Source: a virus
IMG/VR virus record: IMGVR_UViG_3300032267_000197
Span: 1 to 36,373 of that record
Direction: 5' to 3' (one strand)
DNA length: 36,373 nucleotides
The notes below the pieces were generated by a model. It was not told where the DNA came from. It worked only from the letters and a program-made list of their open reading frames with translations, and did no database searches. The position numbers were made by a program, and so were the translations under genes. Positions 14,672-21,949 of the stretch are shown one piece after another; within the stretch, counting starts at the first letter, position 1, and every line of letters starts with the position of its first letter.

Positions 14672-15965
14672 TTTTCTTTATGAACGTGATCGCGCAATGA
14701 TCTTAGCTCCTGTAGGTGCAGGTAAGACTGCAATCACATTGACAGCGATTGTTGCCATGATTAAAGACGGACACGCTAAACGCTTTCTTGTACTTGCGCC
14801 TAAACGTGTGTGCACTGACGTGTGGCCAATCGAAGCAAAGAAGTGGACAAGCTTGCGTGTAAGCGTAGCAGTGGGTACACCAGCGCAGCGCCTAGCAGCA
14901 TTAGCCGAAGGTGACATTGTCGTTATTAACTACGACAACCTTGGTTGGTTGTCAGAACAAAAATTAGATTTTGATGCGATTGTGTTTGATGAGTTGACTA
15001 AGCTAAAAAATCCATCTGGCGCACGCTTTAAAGCGTTGCACAAAGTAATGAATTTTAAAATACGTTGGGGCTTGACTGGATCGTTTACTAGTAACGGATT
15101 AGAAGATGTGTTTGGTCAATGCAAGATTGTTGATGAGAGTTTGCTAGGCCGTAGCAAGGGCGCATTCATGCAGCAATACTTTGTATTGATGAATAAAGAG
15201 TTTGGTGAATGGGCACCACGCCCTAATGCATTACCGGCGGTTATGGCCAAGATTAAACCGGCGACGTTTGTATTAGAAGCAGGCGTATACAAAGACAAGC
15301 TACCGCCATGTCATACGGTCGAGATGCGTTGTGCGATGGACATGACAAAGTACAACGAGATGAAAAAAGATTTTGTTGCTGAGTTTCCTGATGCAAAAGC
15401 AGTGGCAGCAAATGCAGGTGTAGTAACGGGTAAGTTGCAACAGATGTCAGCAGGGTTTGTTTATGAGACGACACGCGTTGCGTCTGAGGTGCCAGGTAAG
15501 TTTGTTACCACACAAAAACCTATCTGGATGTCTAACCATAAGTTTGATCTATTGGAGGACTTATTAGATGAAAATCAAAGAGCCAATACAATCTTGGTAT
15601 ACCAATATCAAGAAGAGGTGGCGGAACTTAAGCGTCGCTATAAGAGGCTTGTCACCCTCGACGACGTGGACGCGATCGATAAATGGAACAGAGGCGACGT
15701 GGAGCTTTTTGCGATCCACCCGAAGAGCGCAGGACACGGCCTCAATCTACAGTCAGGAGGGTGCAATATGGTCTTTATATCTCTCCCATGGTCACTTGAA
15801 TTGTACGAGCAAACCGTGGGTAGATTGCACCGAGGAGGGCAAATGCACGAAGTGTGGGTCTACATCCTTATGGCGGAAAAGACGGTCGATGAAAAAATCT
15901 GGGCAGCGTTACACAACAAGCGCGCCATATCTGAAATAGCAATGGAGGAATTAAAATGGAAGTAG
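14628..15965 (+). CDS. SNF2-like superfamily 2 helicase
   Basis: 445 residues. The ATG at 14628 is 7 bp after AAAGGAA. A TTG three bases earlier is not needed. Helicase motifs: RPYQ at 7-10 (Q motif), Walker A APVGAGKT (27-34), motif II DELT (121-124), motif III GLTGS (148-152), and motif VI QTVGRLHRGGQ (395-405). This is the compact phage form, acting as a DNA translocase in replication restart or recombination, probably with the preceding VRR-NUC nuclease. Such pairs are frequent in phage genomes. The stop lies within the next micropeptide gene. Confidence 0.93.
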   Translation: MTGLQLRPYQEEACDFLYERDRAMILAPVGAGKTAITLTAIVAMIKDGHAKRFLVLAPKRVCTDVWPIEAKKWTSLRVSVAVGTPAQRLAALAEGDIVVINYDNLGWLSEQKLDFDAIVFDELTKLKNPSGARFKALHKVMNFKIRWGLTGSFTSNGLEDVFGQCKIVDESLLGRSKGAFMQQYFVLMNKEFGEWAPRPNALPAVMAKIKPATFVLEAGVYKDKLPPCHTVEMRCAMDMTKYNEMKKDFVAEFPDAKAVAANAGVVTGKLQQMSAGFVYETTRVASEVPGKFVTTQKPIWMSNHKFDLLEDLLDENQRANTILVYQYQEEVAELKRRYKRLVTLDDVDAIDKWNRGDVELFAIHPKSAGHGLNLQSGGCNMVFISLPWSLELYEQTVGRLHRGGQMHEVWVYILMAEKTVDEKIWAALHNKRAISEIAMEELKWK

Positions 15966-16063
15966 CTAAATTTATATATTTATTTGCAGGTTTGTTTTTT
16001 GGTATCTCGTTAACTGCCGCAGCTTGTGCAGTGACGTTTATTTATTATTTTATGGGTGACTAA
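15956..16063 (+). CDS. transmembrane micropeptide, 35 aa
   Basis: 35 residues: MEVAKF, then a hydrophobic stretch with small residues (AGLFFGISLTAAACAVTFIYYF), ending MGD. It is predicted to be one membrane helix. The start overlaps the helicase end by 10 bp, after AGGAATTAAA (GGAGGAATT), a good ribosome site. The next gene starts directly after the stop. The role is unknown. It is the third very small membrane protein of the genome. Confidence 0.6.
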   Translation: MEVAKFIYLFAGLFFGISLTAAACAVTFIYYFMGD

Positions 16064-16237
16064 ATGAAAAGATTGGATTACTGGCGGTCTAAATTACCGG
16101 CAGCGCGTGCAGAAGAACGCATACGAGAAAAGGAGTTAAACCAAATGGCGCGGGCTTTTCAACGTGCAGTAGAACAAGTAGATGAAATTGAAAAAAGGAT
16201 AGCGAATGAAAAAACTAAGCTGGCGCGCACTGAATGA
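16064..16237 (+). CDS. small helical protein, 57 aa
   Basis: 57 residues, rich in Arg, Glu and Lys, beginning MKRLDYWRSKLPAARAEERI. It is predicted as one long charged helix or coiled coil. It begins on the base after the previous stop and its 3' end overlaps the next gene by 32 bp. No clear ribosome site apart from coupling to the upstream stop. Function unknown. Confidence 0.6.
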   Translation: MKRLDYWRSKLPAARAEERIREKELNQMARAFQRAVEQVDEIEKRIANEKTKLARTE

Positions 16238-16400
16238 GCAACTTCCCACGTTAACAGAGGAAGAAGTCTTTAATTTACTAACTGAAGAACGCTCAACGCA
16301 TCGACGCGCTAATTATTTACAACGCCTACATCAACGCTATTGCGCTATGCGTGACAGCAGAGAAAGGATAGAAATTTTAAAGGAAGCGGAAAGGCCGTGA
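16206..16400 (+). CDS. hypothetical protein, 64 aa
   Basis: 64 residues, helical and rich in Arg and Glu (LNEQLPTLTEEEVFNLLTEE, then RRANYLQRLHQRY). The sequence resembles small proteins found after the helicase gene in several podoviruses, but I know of no function. The ATG follows AAAAAGGATAGCG. The end overlaps a GTG-start frame by three bases. Confidence 0.7.
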   Translation: MKKLSWRALNEQLPTLTEEEVFNLLTEERSTHRRANYLQRLHQRYCAMRDSRERIEILKEAERP

Positions 16401-16576
16401 TTTTTACAGAAGAGCAAGTTAAAAACATAAAACGCAAGATGGTTGAAGTGAGACGTAACGCAGAAGATAGGAGAGATGATGCTAAGAGACGGCAAGCATA
16501 TCAAGGAACCACCTCCCCAGATCGGCAAATACTGGACGAGGGTAGAAAGACCCGTACAACGGGAAAAGAGCAGTGA
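16397..16576 (+). CDS. small basic protein, 59 aa, GTG start
   Basis: 59 residues, starting with GTG at 16397 in a GTGA overlap with the previous stop. Arg- and Lys-rich (IKRKMVEVRRNAEDRRDDAK). The start is coupled but has no strong ribosome site, and its last 98 bp overlap the next gene in another frame, which is unusual for this compact genome. Either frame could be the real one over the overlap. Moderate support only. Confidence 0.45.
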   Translation: MIFTEEQVKNIKRKMVEVRRNAEDRRDDAKRRQAYQGTTSPDRQILDEGRKTRTTGKEQ

Positions 16577-16667
16577 AGAGCATTTGATGGAAGCAATATT
16601 GTTGGGCTACGATCCTAGTGATCTATCGCCCTGGAAACAACTTTTAGCGAGGATATTACGAATATGA
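16479..16667 (+). CDS. hypothetical protein, 62 aa
   Basis: 62 residues from the second of two adjacent ATGs (16476 and 16479). AGGAG at 16469-16473 is better spaced for the second. Begins MLRDGKHIKEPPPQIGKYW and ends with a helical LARILRI. It resembles small proteins in the same position in related phages, but no function is known. The stop overlaps the HTH gene start as ATGA. Confidence 0.65.
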   Translation: MLRDGKHIKEPPPQIGKYWTRVERPVQREKSSEEHLMEAILLGYDPSDLSPWKQLLARILRI

Positions 16668-16867
16668 AGAATCACCGATTGTTCGACCACATTATTGTGG
16701 CGTATAAATTAAAAAGTGATAGGCAGTTAGCGCAACACTTAGGCGTAGCATCGTCAACGGTGTGCAAGATAAGGGCACGTACATGTCCCCTTAGCGCAGA
16801 AATTATGCTGAAAATACACGACTATACAGGCATGTCAATTCAATCAATTAGGGAGCTATCAAAATGA
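16664..16867 (+). CDS. small helix-turn-helix DNA-binding protein
   Basis: 67 residues. A helix-turn-helix is visible in DRQLAQHLGVASSTVCKIRA (about 19-38), followed by helices with AEIMLKIHDYTGMSIQSIREL, as in small phage XRE/YdaS-type regulators. It probably binds DNA as a dimer. A target could be the palindromic repeats at 5129-5182 or the intergenic region at 14292-14374, but neither is shown. There is no CI partner or integrase, so it is more likely a lytic-cycle regulator than a lysogeny switch. The start overlaps the previous stop as ATGA and the end overlaps the lipoprotein start. Confidence 0.75.
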   Translation: MKNHRLFDHIIVAYKLKSDRQLAQHLGVASSTVCKIRARTCPLSAEIMLKIHDYTGMSIQSIRELSK

Positions 16868-17124
16868 AAAAAATTATGTTTATGTCTATGTTCTTAACCG
16901 CATGCTCAAGCGTGCCTACATACAACGAGCCGAAGTTAGTTGAACAAGAAATGGTTATCGACAAAAAAATTCAAACGCTATCACGTAACGAAGTTATCGT
17001 CGGCGTGCGCGAGTGCGAAACGAATGGATTGCGTGGTGTGATGGTCTACGGCAAACGTAAGATCAACGGCTTTACCACGGACATCGTAGTTGACGTTACC
17101 TGCGCGCCTAAATGGAAAGACTAG
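16864..17124 (+). CDS. small lipoprotein, candidate outer-membrane spanin subunit
   Basis: 86 residues. It has a lipoprotein signal: MKKIMFMSMFLTAC, with lipobox LTAC and lipidated C14. S15 and S16 follow, so there is no inner-membrane retention Asp at +2 and outer-membrane sorting is expected. The mature part (73 residues) contains two further cysteines, which could form a disulfide, and is not proline-rich as in Rz1. The gene converges on the endolysin gene, and the stops share a CTAG. A role as the outer-membrane half of a spanin pair is possible from location, but unproven. A host-envelope or superinfection-exclusion role is equally open. Confidence 0.65.
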   Translation: MKKIMFMSMFLTACSSVPTYNEPKLVEQEMVIDKKIQTLSRNEVIVGVRECETNGLRGVMVYGKRKINGFTTDIVVDVTCAPKWKD

Positions 17125-17618
17125 CCGAGGTAGGTAGCACGTTCATCATTGCGGCGGGTTACAAGTCCTTTAAAGACTTTTCCGCCTGCTTTGGTGTAGA
17201 GAAGAAAAGCGTCTGCTGCACCTTCGTAGTCGCCGCGATTATGGCGCATTCTGATACTGGAGCGTTGCAAGGTGCCGAGTCCGCAATTAAATGCGAATGA
17301 TACCAAAGCATCAAAGCGACCCTGAGTAAGCCCACTAGGGCAATACTTAAGAACACCAGATTCAAAACGTCGGAGGTCACTTTTGAGTATCTCATTGACT
17401 TCATCCATTGTTAGTGTGCGGTTCCACTCTTTAGGGCAGGGCAGAAAACCAATTGACTTAGCGTGCAGTCTATCTGCAACGCTCATCTTTAATTGCTCTG
17501 GTGGCGCGATTAAATGGCCCACGCCGGTGGTCCACAACGCAATACTATCAAGGTACGGTTTAGTCCGTACCCCTTCGTGATGCGCTATGGCTTTAAGGCC
17601 TTTGTCAGAGATATTCAT
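17121..17618 (-). CDS. endolysin, GH24 lysozyme
   Basis: 165 residues, T4 lysozyme-type muramidase that cuts peptidoglycan at the end of infection. The catalytic triad has T4 spacing: E15 (HHEGV), D24 (KPYLD) and T30 (ALWTTGVGH). FAFNCGLGTLQRS and the C-terminal GLVTRRNDERATYL fit the family, and the length equals T4 lysozyme (164). The start used, 17618, follows AGAAG and overlaps the holin stop as ATGA. A longer frame to 17669 adds a 17-residue hydrophobic-looking leader but overlaps the holin gene, so it is not favoured and a signal-arrest mode is unlikely. Last gene of the late unit. Confidence 0.93.
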   Translation of the reverse strand: MNISDKGLKAIAHHEGVRTKPYLDSIALWTTGVGHLIAPPEQLKMSVADRLHAKSIGFLPCPKEWNRTLTMDEVNEILKSDLRRFESGVLKYCPSGLTQGRFDALVSFAFNCGLGTLQRSSIRMRHNRGDYEGAADAFLLYTKAGGKVFKGLVTRRNDERATYLG

Positions 17619-18100
17619 TTCTTCTGGAATGCTTGCGTACCAAACCAAAAGCTGACCACAGACGACCAAATAATTTGCGTTTCATCATCCCACAGGATGT
17701 TTAACGCTACATCAAACGGCACGTTAGTGTGGATAGCGTAATAGAAACCAAAGATGTCTACAAACACAAGCAAGCCAAACAAACCAAAGGTGATGAATGG
17801 GCGCACTACCGCACGCATGTTGATTACCCACTGACTGGCGCCCTGGCCGATCGCGATGTCATGCGCGTACAGTGCTTGACGCTCATCCGCCGCAGCAGTG
17901 ATTTGCATTTGCTCTGTGTGTATTTCTTCAATGTGTTCTTGCGCAACTAGGCCAGCAGCTTGCATGCGCATCTGTTGATCCAACTGCATTTGCGCCATTT
18001 GTAGCTCATGCTTTTTATCTGAATGGTCTTGAAAGATATCCAGTATCTTAGGCAGGCCGCCAGATAAAAACGATAGTAAGGTTGATAGTAATGTCAGCAT
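17615..18100 (-). CDS. holin, 3-TM family
   Basis: 161 residues. It resembles the 3-TM holin family (Pfam GTA_holin_3TM), including the conserved MRAVVRPFITFGLFGLL segment and the FWFGTQAFQKK end. Hydrophobic segments are near 1-15, 96-122 and 140-156. A helical, Gln/Ala-rich middle (about 25-85) separates the N-terminus from the rest. It forms the membrane lesion that lets the endolysin reach the wall. Directly upstream of and coupled to the endolysin, and its start overlaps the preceding stop (TAATG). Confidence 0.85.
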   Translation of the reverse strand: MLTLLSTLLSFLSGGLPKILDIFQDHSDKKHELQMAQMQLDQQMRMQAAGLVAQEHIEEIHTEQMQITAAADERQALYAHDIAIGQGASQWVINMRAVVRPFITFGLFGLLVFVDIFGFYYAIHTNVPFDVALNILWDDETQIIWSSVVSFWFGTQAFQKK

Positions 18101-18366
18101 TATTTTTTACCTCTTTCTTCCATAAGTTTAATTCTGACCTGTAGGTCGTGAATGTCGTTGTAGATTGTTTCTTTAAGTTTATGTCTAGCTTCAGCAGATA
18201 TGGGCGAATCCGTTGGCACACCTTGTGGTGTGATTAAAGCAGGCATTGAGCCTTCTATCTTTACTAGACGTTCATTAAAAGAACCAACTTGATTAAGTAG
18301 CCAAAGCATTGCAGAAAATAGCAATGGCAAAACAATCTTAACCACATCTTCCATTTTAAAGTTCAT
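18100..18366 (-). CDS. membrane-anchored coiled-coil protein, candidate inner-membrane spanin
   Basis: 88 residues with one N-terminal membrane helix (about 8-25, VVKIVLPLLFSAMLWLL) and a helical periplasmic or cytoplasmic tail (AEARHKLKETIYNDIHDLQVRIK). This is the layout of an i-spanin (Rz-like), though it is shorter than most. It is located just upstream of the holin in the lysis cassette. Starts overlap as ATGA and TAATG. An alternative reading is an antiholin. No family is certain. Confidence 0.6.
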   Translation of the reverse strand: MNFKMEDVVKIVLPLLFSAMLWLLNQVGSFNERLVKIEGSMPALITPQGVPTDSPISAEARHKLKETIYNDIHDLQVRIKLMEERGKK

Positions 18367-18983
18367 TGCGTCCCCTGATCAAACATCCATTTAATAAACC
18401 ATGCAAACCCTGCGATGATTAACGTAATTACAAAGCCACCTACACAGTTGTAGATTATGTTTAACGTGCGTTGTAGTTTTCTTTTCTTGCGCATCTTTTC
18501 CGCAACAATAGCTAGACGTGCCTCTGTGGCAGCTTTACGCGCTGCTTCGGCTTTCTCTTCACGTTCTTTGCGTAAGCGGCTTAGACGATCCCAAAACTCG
18601 TCCCACATGCCTGACTCATCGAAATGATAAATCATAATGTGTTTGATCTGGGCGTAGTATTGTTTGATCTCCCGATCCATCGCCATCATTTCCATGACGT
18701 ACTCGGCGTCCGAGATCGGATCAGCGACTGGCTCACCAGCGGCTATTGCTAAGTCTTGTGCTTTCTTTGCTTCTTCTAAGTTGTTGCGGCCAAGCTCGTA
18801 TTTGCTTGCGGCTGTGAAAAACTTTTTCACCGGCGAAAGGGATTCGCCCAACTTCTTACCTGACTCGACGCATTCGTGGATGCTGTCAACTGCCTCTTTT
18901 GCCTCGTCGGCTGCGGATTTAATGCTATTGACTACTAGCTTTACACCCTGTATTGCTAACCCTATTGTAATCGGGTCGATCAT
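18363..18983 (-). CDS. hypothetical protein with C-terminal membrane anchor, 206 aa
   Basis: 206 residues, mostly helical, with charged coiled-coil stretches (SRLRKEREEKAEAARKAATE near 136-155) and one C-terminal membrane helix (about 177-198, VGGFVITLIIAGFAWFIKWMF). Similar proteins lie next to lysis genes in some cyanophages and pelagiphages, with no known function. It could be a regulator of the holin or a structural protein. Start and end overlap neighbours (TAATG and ATGA). Confidence 0.7.
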   Translation of the reverse strand: MIDPITIGLAIQGVKLVVNSIKSAADEAKEAVDSIHECVESGKKLGESLSPVKKFFTAASKYELGRNNLEEAKKAQDLAIAAGEPVADPISDAEYVMEMMAMDREIKQYYAQIKHIMIYHFDESGMWDEFWDRLSRLRKEREEKAEAARKAATEARLAIVAEKMRKKRKLQRTLNIIYNCVGGFVITLIIAGFAWFIKWMFDQGTQ

Positions 18984-19204
18984 TATTTATCCTGTTTGGC
19001 CTCTAAGCGATCAAATATCTTAGTTAGCATATCTTTTATATCACGCATGTCTTCGCGATAATCCTCGCGGTTGATATACATGTGCGGCATAGCACGTACG
19101 TCTACATCTAAACGGTCTATAGACTTAGACACATTGTTTAGCACCCAGCCGCCTAAAAAGCCAGCTAGCGCCACTGCTACATTAAACAAAATCTGATTGT
19201 CCAT
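18983..19204 (-). CDS. small membrane protein with coiled coil, 73 aa
   Basis: 73 residues. Membrane helix at about 5-23 (ILFNVAVALAGFLGGWVLNNV) followed by a helical tail with Asp/Arg pattern (EDYREDMRDIKDMLTKIFDRLEAKQ). Proteins of this shape are widespread in lysis regions of tailed phages. It may be a holin-associated or spanin-like factor. The gene overlaps the preceding one by 23 bp and the next by one base. Confidence 0.7.
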   Translation of the reverse strand: MDNQILFNVAVALAGFLGGWVLNNVSKSIDRLDVDVRAMPHMYINREDYREDMRDIKDMLTKIFDRLEAKQDK

Positions 19205-19544
19205 CTATCTCTACCCATTGTTGTTGCGTTTCATCCCACTCAAATCTTTGCCCAGTGTCAGGCATAGGTATTGGAGCTTCCCATGTCCAAGTTGTATTAT
19301 TTAATACCCAACTAGGAAATGGTTGCGGTGCGTAGAACACGTCGTTGTTTGTATCGTAAACGTACCCAATCCCTGCAAAATTACCTCTTAGCGGTCTACC
19401 CTCTGGGTGTTGATTATTGCGCGTATTGTAACTTGTCTGTACCCACTCACCAGGTGATGTATCTACAAACGTATTAAAAAACTCCGGTTCAGCAACAATA
19501 ACTTGCGTAACAATTCCGTTAACAATTTTAGCAAAATGGCTCAT
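19182..19544 (-). CDS. tail-associated protein, 120 aa (cyanophage-type)
   Basis: 120 residues. MSHFAKIVNGIVTQVIVAEP, the YNTRNNQHPEGRPLRGNFAG segment and the FPSWVLNNTTWTWEAPIP segment match a family seen in cyanophages, pelagiphages and related podoviruses, usually beside fibre genes. Its function is not known to me. It lies after the glycine-rich adhesin gene and is coupled to it by an ATGA overlap. A tail-fibre accessory role is inferred. Confidence 0.75.
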   Translation of the reverse strand: MSHFAKIVNGIVTQVIVAEPEFFNTFVDTSPGEWVQTSYNTRNNQHPEGRPLRGNFAGIGYVYDTNNDVFYAPQPFPSWVLNNTTWTWEAPIPMPDTGQRFEWDETQQQWVEIDGQSDFV

Positions 19545-20518
19545 GCTGTGTAACTCCCAGATGAGTTAAATGTCATAACTGTATATATTCCGTTTATCGT
19601 AACAGTAGGTGACCCTGTAGTGGTGCCGGTATAGTTTGCTGTTGGCACTGATAAAATAGCGATGCCCGACCCGCCCGCTCCGCCTGCGTAAGATGTTACG
19701 GTGCTTGCATAACCCCCACCACCACCACCGCCTCTATTGGCTGTTCCTGCTGTGGCGGTTGCTGTTGTAGCACTACCCGCACCACCACCACCCGCGCCGC
19801 CTGCGCCTGCGGTACCGCCGTTATATGACCCGCCGCCACCGCCGCCTGCATAAGTTACGCTAGAGCCAGATATAGTGTTAGCAGTGCCAGCACCGCCTGC
19901 CCCACCTACGGTTGTTGTGGCTGCTGCGCCTACCGCAGATGATCCGCCCCCGCCACCGCCCGGCTGATTAACTGTAGTAGCACCAAGACCACCAGCAAAA
20001 CCTTGTCCTGAAGTAGCTGAGCCAACGGTACCTGTGTAACAGCCGCCGCCGCCAGACCCACCAGCTTTTCCGTTTAGGTTAGACCCTGTGACTGAGTTGT
20101 AGCCCCCACCACCGCCGCCACCTAAAGCAGTCAATCCAAAACCTGTGGAATCTGATCCAGTTGTACCTGCAAATCCACTTGCAGCAGCGCCGCCGCCCGC
20201 GCCGCCCGCGCCGCCCGCGCCAATTACAAATGAATAAGTTGTTCCTAAAGTTAACGATGTAGTTGCCGCTAAGTAGCCGCCCGCACCGCCACCGCCTCCA
20301 AATGAAGAACCGCCGCCGCCGCCACCGGCAACAATTAAGTAAGTTGCGGAATACGATCTAGTTTGATTAAATTGATACCAATTAGTGCCGTCAAACCATT
20401 CGGGGTAACTTAAAGTTGTGTTGTACCCCATTTGACCGGCAGTAGGGCTTGCAGGTCTACCCGCAGTAGTCCACGTTGCGTTATTAATTCCTAGCGTGCC
20501 GTCAACAATCGCAGTCAT
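19541..20518 (-). CDS. glycine-rich tail adhesin
   Basis: 325 residues. The N-terminal part (1-65) contains GRPASPTAGQMGYNTTLSYPEWFDG, a short module found at fibre ends, followed by a long glycine-rich body (about 66-285) with repeated GGGGGG and GAGGAGG runs, then a beta-rich tail. Glycine-rich receptor-binding tips, as in gp38-type adhesins of T-even phages, fold as packed polyglycine helices, and this body has the same composition. It is likely the host-specific receptor-binding protein. The DNA is correspondingly C- and G-rich. Overlaps the next gene as ATGA. Confidence 0.75.
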   Translation of the reverse strand: MTAIVDGTLGINNATWTTAGRPASPTAGQMGYNTTLSYPEWFDGTNWYQFNQTRSYSATYLIVAGGGGGGSSFGGGGGAGGYLAATTSLTLGTTYSFVIGAGGAGGAGGGAAASGFAGTTGSDSTGFGLTALGGGGGGGYNSVTGSNLNGKAGGSGGGGCYTGTVGSATSGQGFAGGLGATTVNQPGGGGGGSSAVGAAATTTVGGAGGAGTANTISGSSVTYAGGGGGGSYNGGTAGAGGAGGGGAGSATTATATAGTANRGGGGGGGYASTVTSYAGGAGGSGIAILSVPTANYTGTTTGSPTVTINGIYTVMTFNSSGSYTA

Positions 20519-21126
20519 TATTCGTACAAAATATTAACTGAACCAGCGTCAAAGGTGTCAGTGCCGTTAACGGTAGTAATGCGTACGCGGTCTAATGCAC
20601 CACCAAGAGCTGGAGAAACACCACCGCCCCCAGTAAATGTAGCTGTTCCACCAGTTTGCGTTCCAGACCAACTAAAAACCCAAGTGTTGCTTGCTATTAA
20701 AGTTAATGTTGCATTTCCAAAAAACGCAGCTGTTGCCGCACTTACACCAGTAATAGGAAATCCAATTGTTTGAGCTGTAACGGTACTTACTGCTGAATTA
20801 TTGGCATATCCACCAGACGCAGTATATCCAGTAGTAGAAATAGTAGTAGACCCAATTTGAATTATGGGGATACTAGTTCCACTAACAGATACGCCGTTAA
20901 ACATTACAGTAATACGCTTTACCCAACTTGGTATGGATGTAAAGTCAATGCTCGTACCGGATGTAGACGCAACAGCAGTGCCTGCCACCACTGGATATAC
21001 ATTCGTAGTAATACCGCCAACTTGTAACGTACCAGCGACAGTCTCATTACCAGAAATAGCATCGCTACCTGAATTAACCATTCCTGGCGTGGTGATGCCA
21101 GTAGTAGCATTTAAAGTGATGGTCAT
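20518..21126 (-). CDS. tail fibre module protein, paralogue 1
   Basis: 202 residues. Beta-rich, Ser/Thr/Gly-rich, typical of trimeric fibre proteins. It shares a block (FTSIPSWVKRITVMF) and an end block (LDRVRITT, NGTDTFDAGS, NILYE) with the neighbouring gene at 21132-21731, while the N-termini and the parts between differ. This shows local duplication followed by divergence. Probably a tail fibre or distal tip part that binds host sugars. The stop overlaps the adhesin start by one base. Confidence 0.75.
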   Translation of the reverse strand: MTITLNATTGITTPGMVNSGSDAISGNETVAGTLQVGGITTNVYPVVAGTAVASTSGTSIDFTSIPSWVKRITVMFNGVSVSGTSIPIIQIGSTTISTTGYTASGGYANNSAVSTVTAQTIGFPITGVSAATAAFFGNATLTLIASNTWVFSWSGTQTGGTATFTGGGGVSPALGGALDRVRITTVNGTDTFDAGSVNILYE

Positions 21127-21131
21127 ATTAT

Positions 21132-21731
21132 TTACTCGTAAAGTATATTGATCGAGCCAGCGTCAAATGTATCTGTGCCATTAGTAGTAGTAATGCGAAC
21201 GCGGTCTAATACGCCACCAAGCGCAATTGTTCCGCCCCCAGTAGATGCTGCTGCAACACCATAACCATGATAATGACTTTCTACCCAAGTATTAGAAGTA
21301 ATATTTGTTATTACCATGTGACCATAAATTATGTTTCCCGCAGACCCCGCTGAACTAATAAATCCGGCCGTTGATGTAGAACCACTTGATCCGCTTGCAT
21401 TTACTACTGTACCGCTGCTTGAAACATACCCTGATGTTGTTACAGAACCAGAGCCTATTTGTACAAGAATATTCGCCGAGCCATTTAAACTGACACCACT
21501 AAACATTACAGTAATGCGTTTTACCCAGCTAGGTATGCTAGTAAAGTCAATGCTAGTGCCACTTGTTGACGCAACAGCAGTACCTCTAACTAACGGGTAT
21601 AGCGTACCTGTGGGTACAGTAGCAGTCCCAACAAATGTGGTATCTAATGCTGCGCTTATAGTGATGGCATCCGAGCCACCTACTTGTATTGCTGCCGATC
21701 CGTCGGCGTTTGCCTTTATGCCTGCTGTCAT
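21132..21731 (-). CDS. tail fibre module protein, paralogue 2
   Basis: 199 residues, beta-rich and Ser/Thr/Gly-rich. The blocks FTSIPSWVKRITVMF and DRVRITTTNGTDTFDAGS plus the NILYE end are shared with the gene 5 bp downstream. The N-terminal 40 residues and the variable middle are different. The conserved blocks likely hold the trimer fold while the middle contacts the receptor. Start overlaps the upstream gene as ATGA. Confidence 0.75.
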   Translation of the reverse strand: MTAGIKANADGSAAIQVGGSDAITISAALDTTFVGTATVPTGTLYPLVRGTAVASTSGTSIDFTSIPSWVKRITVMFSGVSLNGSANILVQIGSGSVTTSGYVSSSGTVVNASGSSGSTSTAGFISSAGSAGNIIYGHMVITNITSNTWVESHYHGYGVAAASTGGGTIALGGVLDRVRITTTNGTDTFDAGSINILYE

Positions 21732-21949
21732 TGGATTGCCTCTTTAATTTCTTCTGGCGTAGACGCAGAATTAATTTGTGTTTGCATAGCTGCGTACTTA
21801 TCTCTTACTGCTTGTCGTGCAGCTTCAGCCGCTACTGCTTCACTAGGAATAGTTGCTTTAATATCTAATAGAGCAAATTCTTCTGCTCGCTTAGCACGAC
21901 GCATGTCATGAGCTATGTTTTTAGCTTTGTCGATGTTAATACTGATCAT
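21728..21949 (-). CDS. hypothetical helical protein, 73 aa
   Basis: 73 residues from the ATG at 21949, which overlaps the previous stop as ATGA. A longer frame to 21964 adds five residues and breaks this. Helical and Ala/Lys-rich (INIDKAKNIAHDMRRAKRAE, and EAARQAVRDKYAAMQTQINSA). Similar small proteins stand among fibre genes in other phages. It could be a chaperone or attachment factor for the fibres, but this is inference. Confidence 0.75.
   Translation of the reverse strand: MISINIDKAKNIAHDMRRAKRAEEFALLDIKATIPSEAVAAEAARQAVRDKYAAMQTQINSASTPEEIKEAIQ

Noticed and set aside
17619-17669. N-terminal leader on the endolysin that could be a signal-arrest segment
   Set aside because: The start lies inside the holin gene. 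The inner ATG has a ribosome site and an ATGA overlap and gives the normal lysozyme length. The leader is short and contains a cysteine and charged residues.
19700-20340. Short repeated G/C-rich runs as a CRISPR or satellite array
   Set aside because: They encode the glycine-rich adhesin in frame and have no regular spacer structure.
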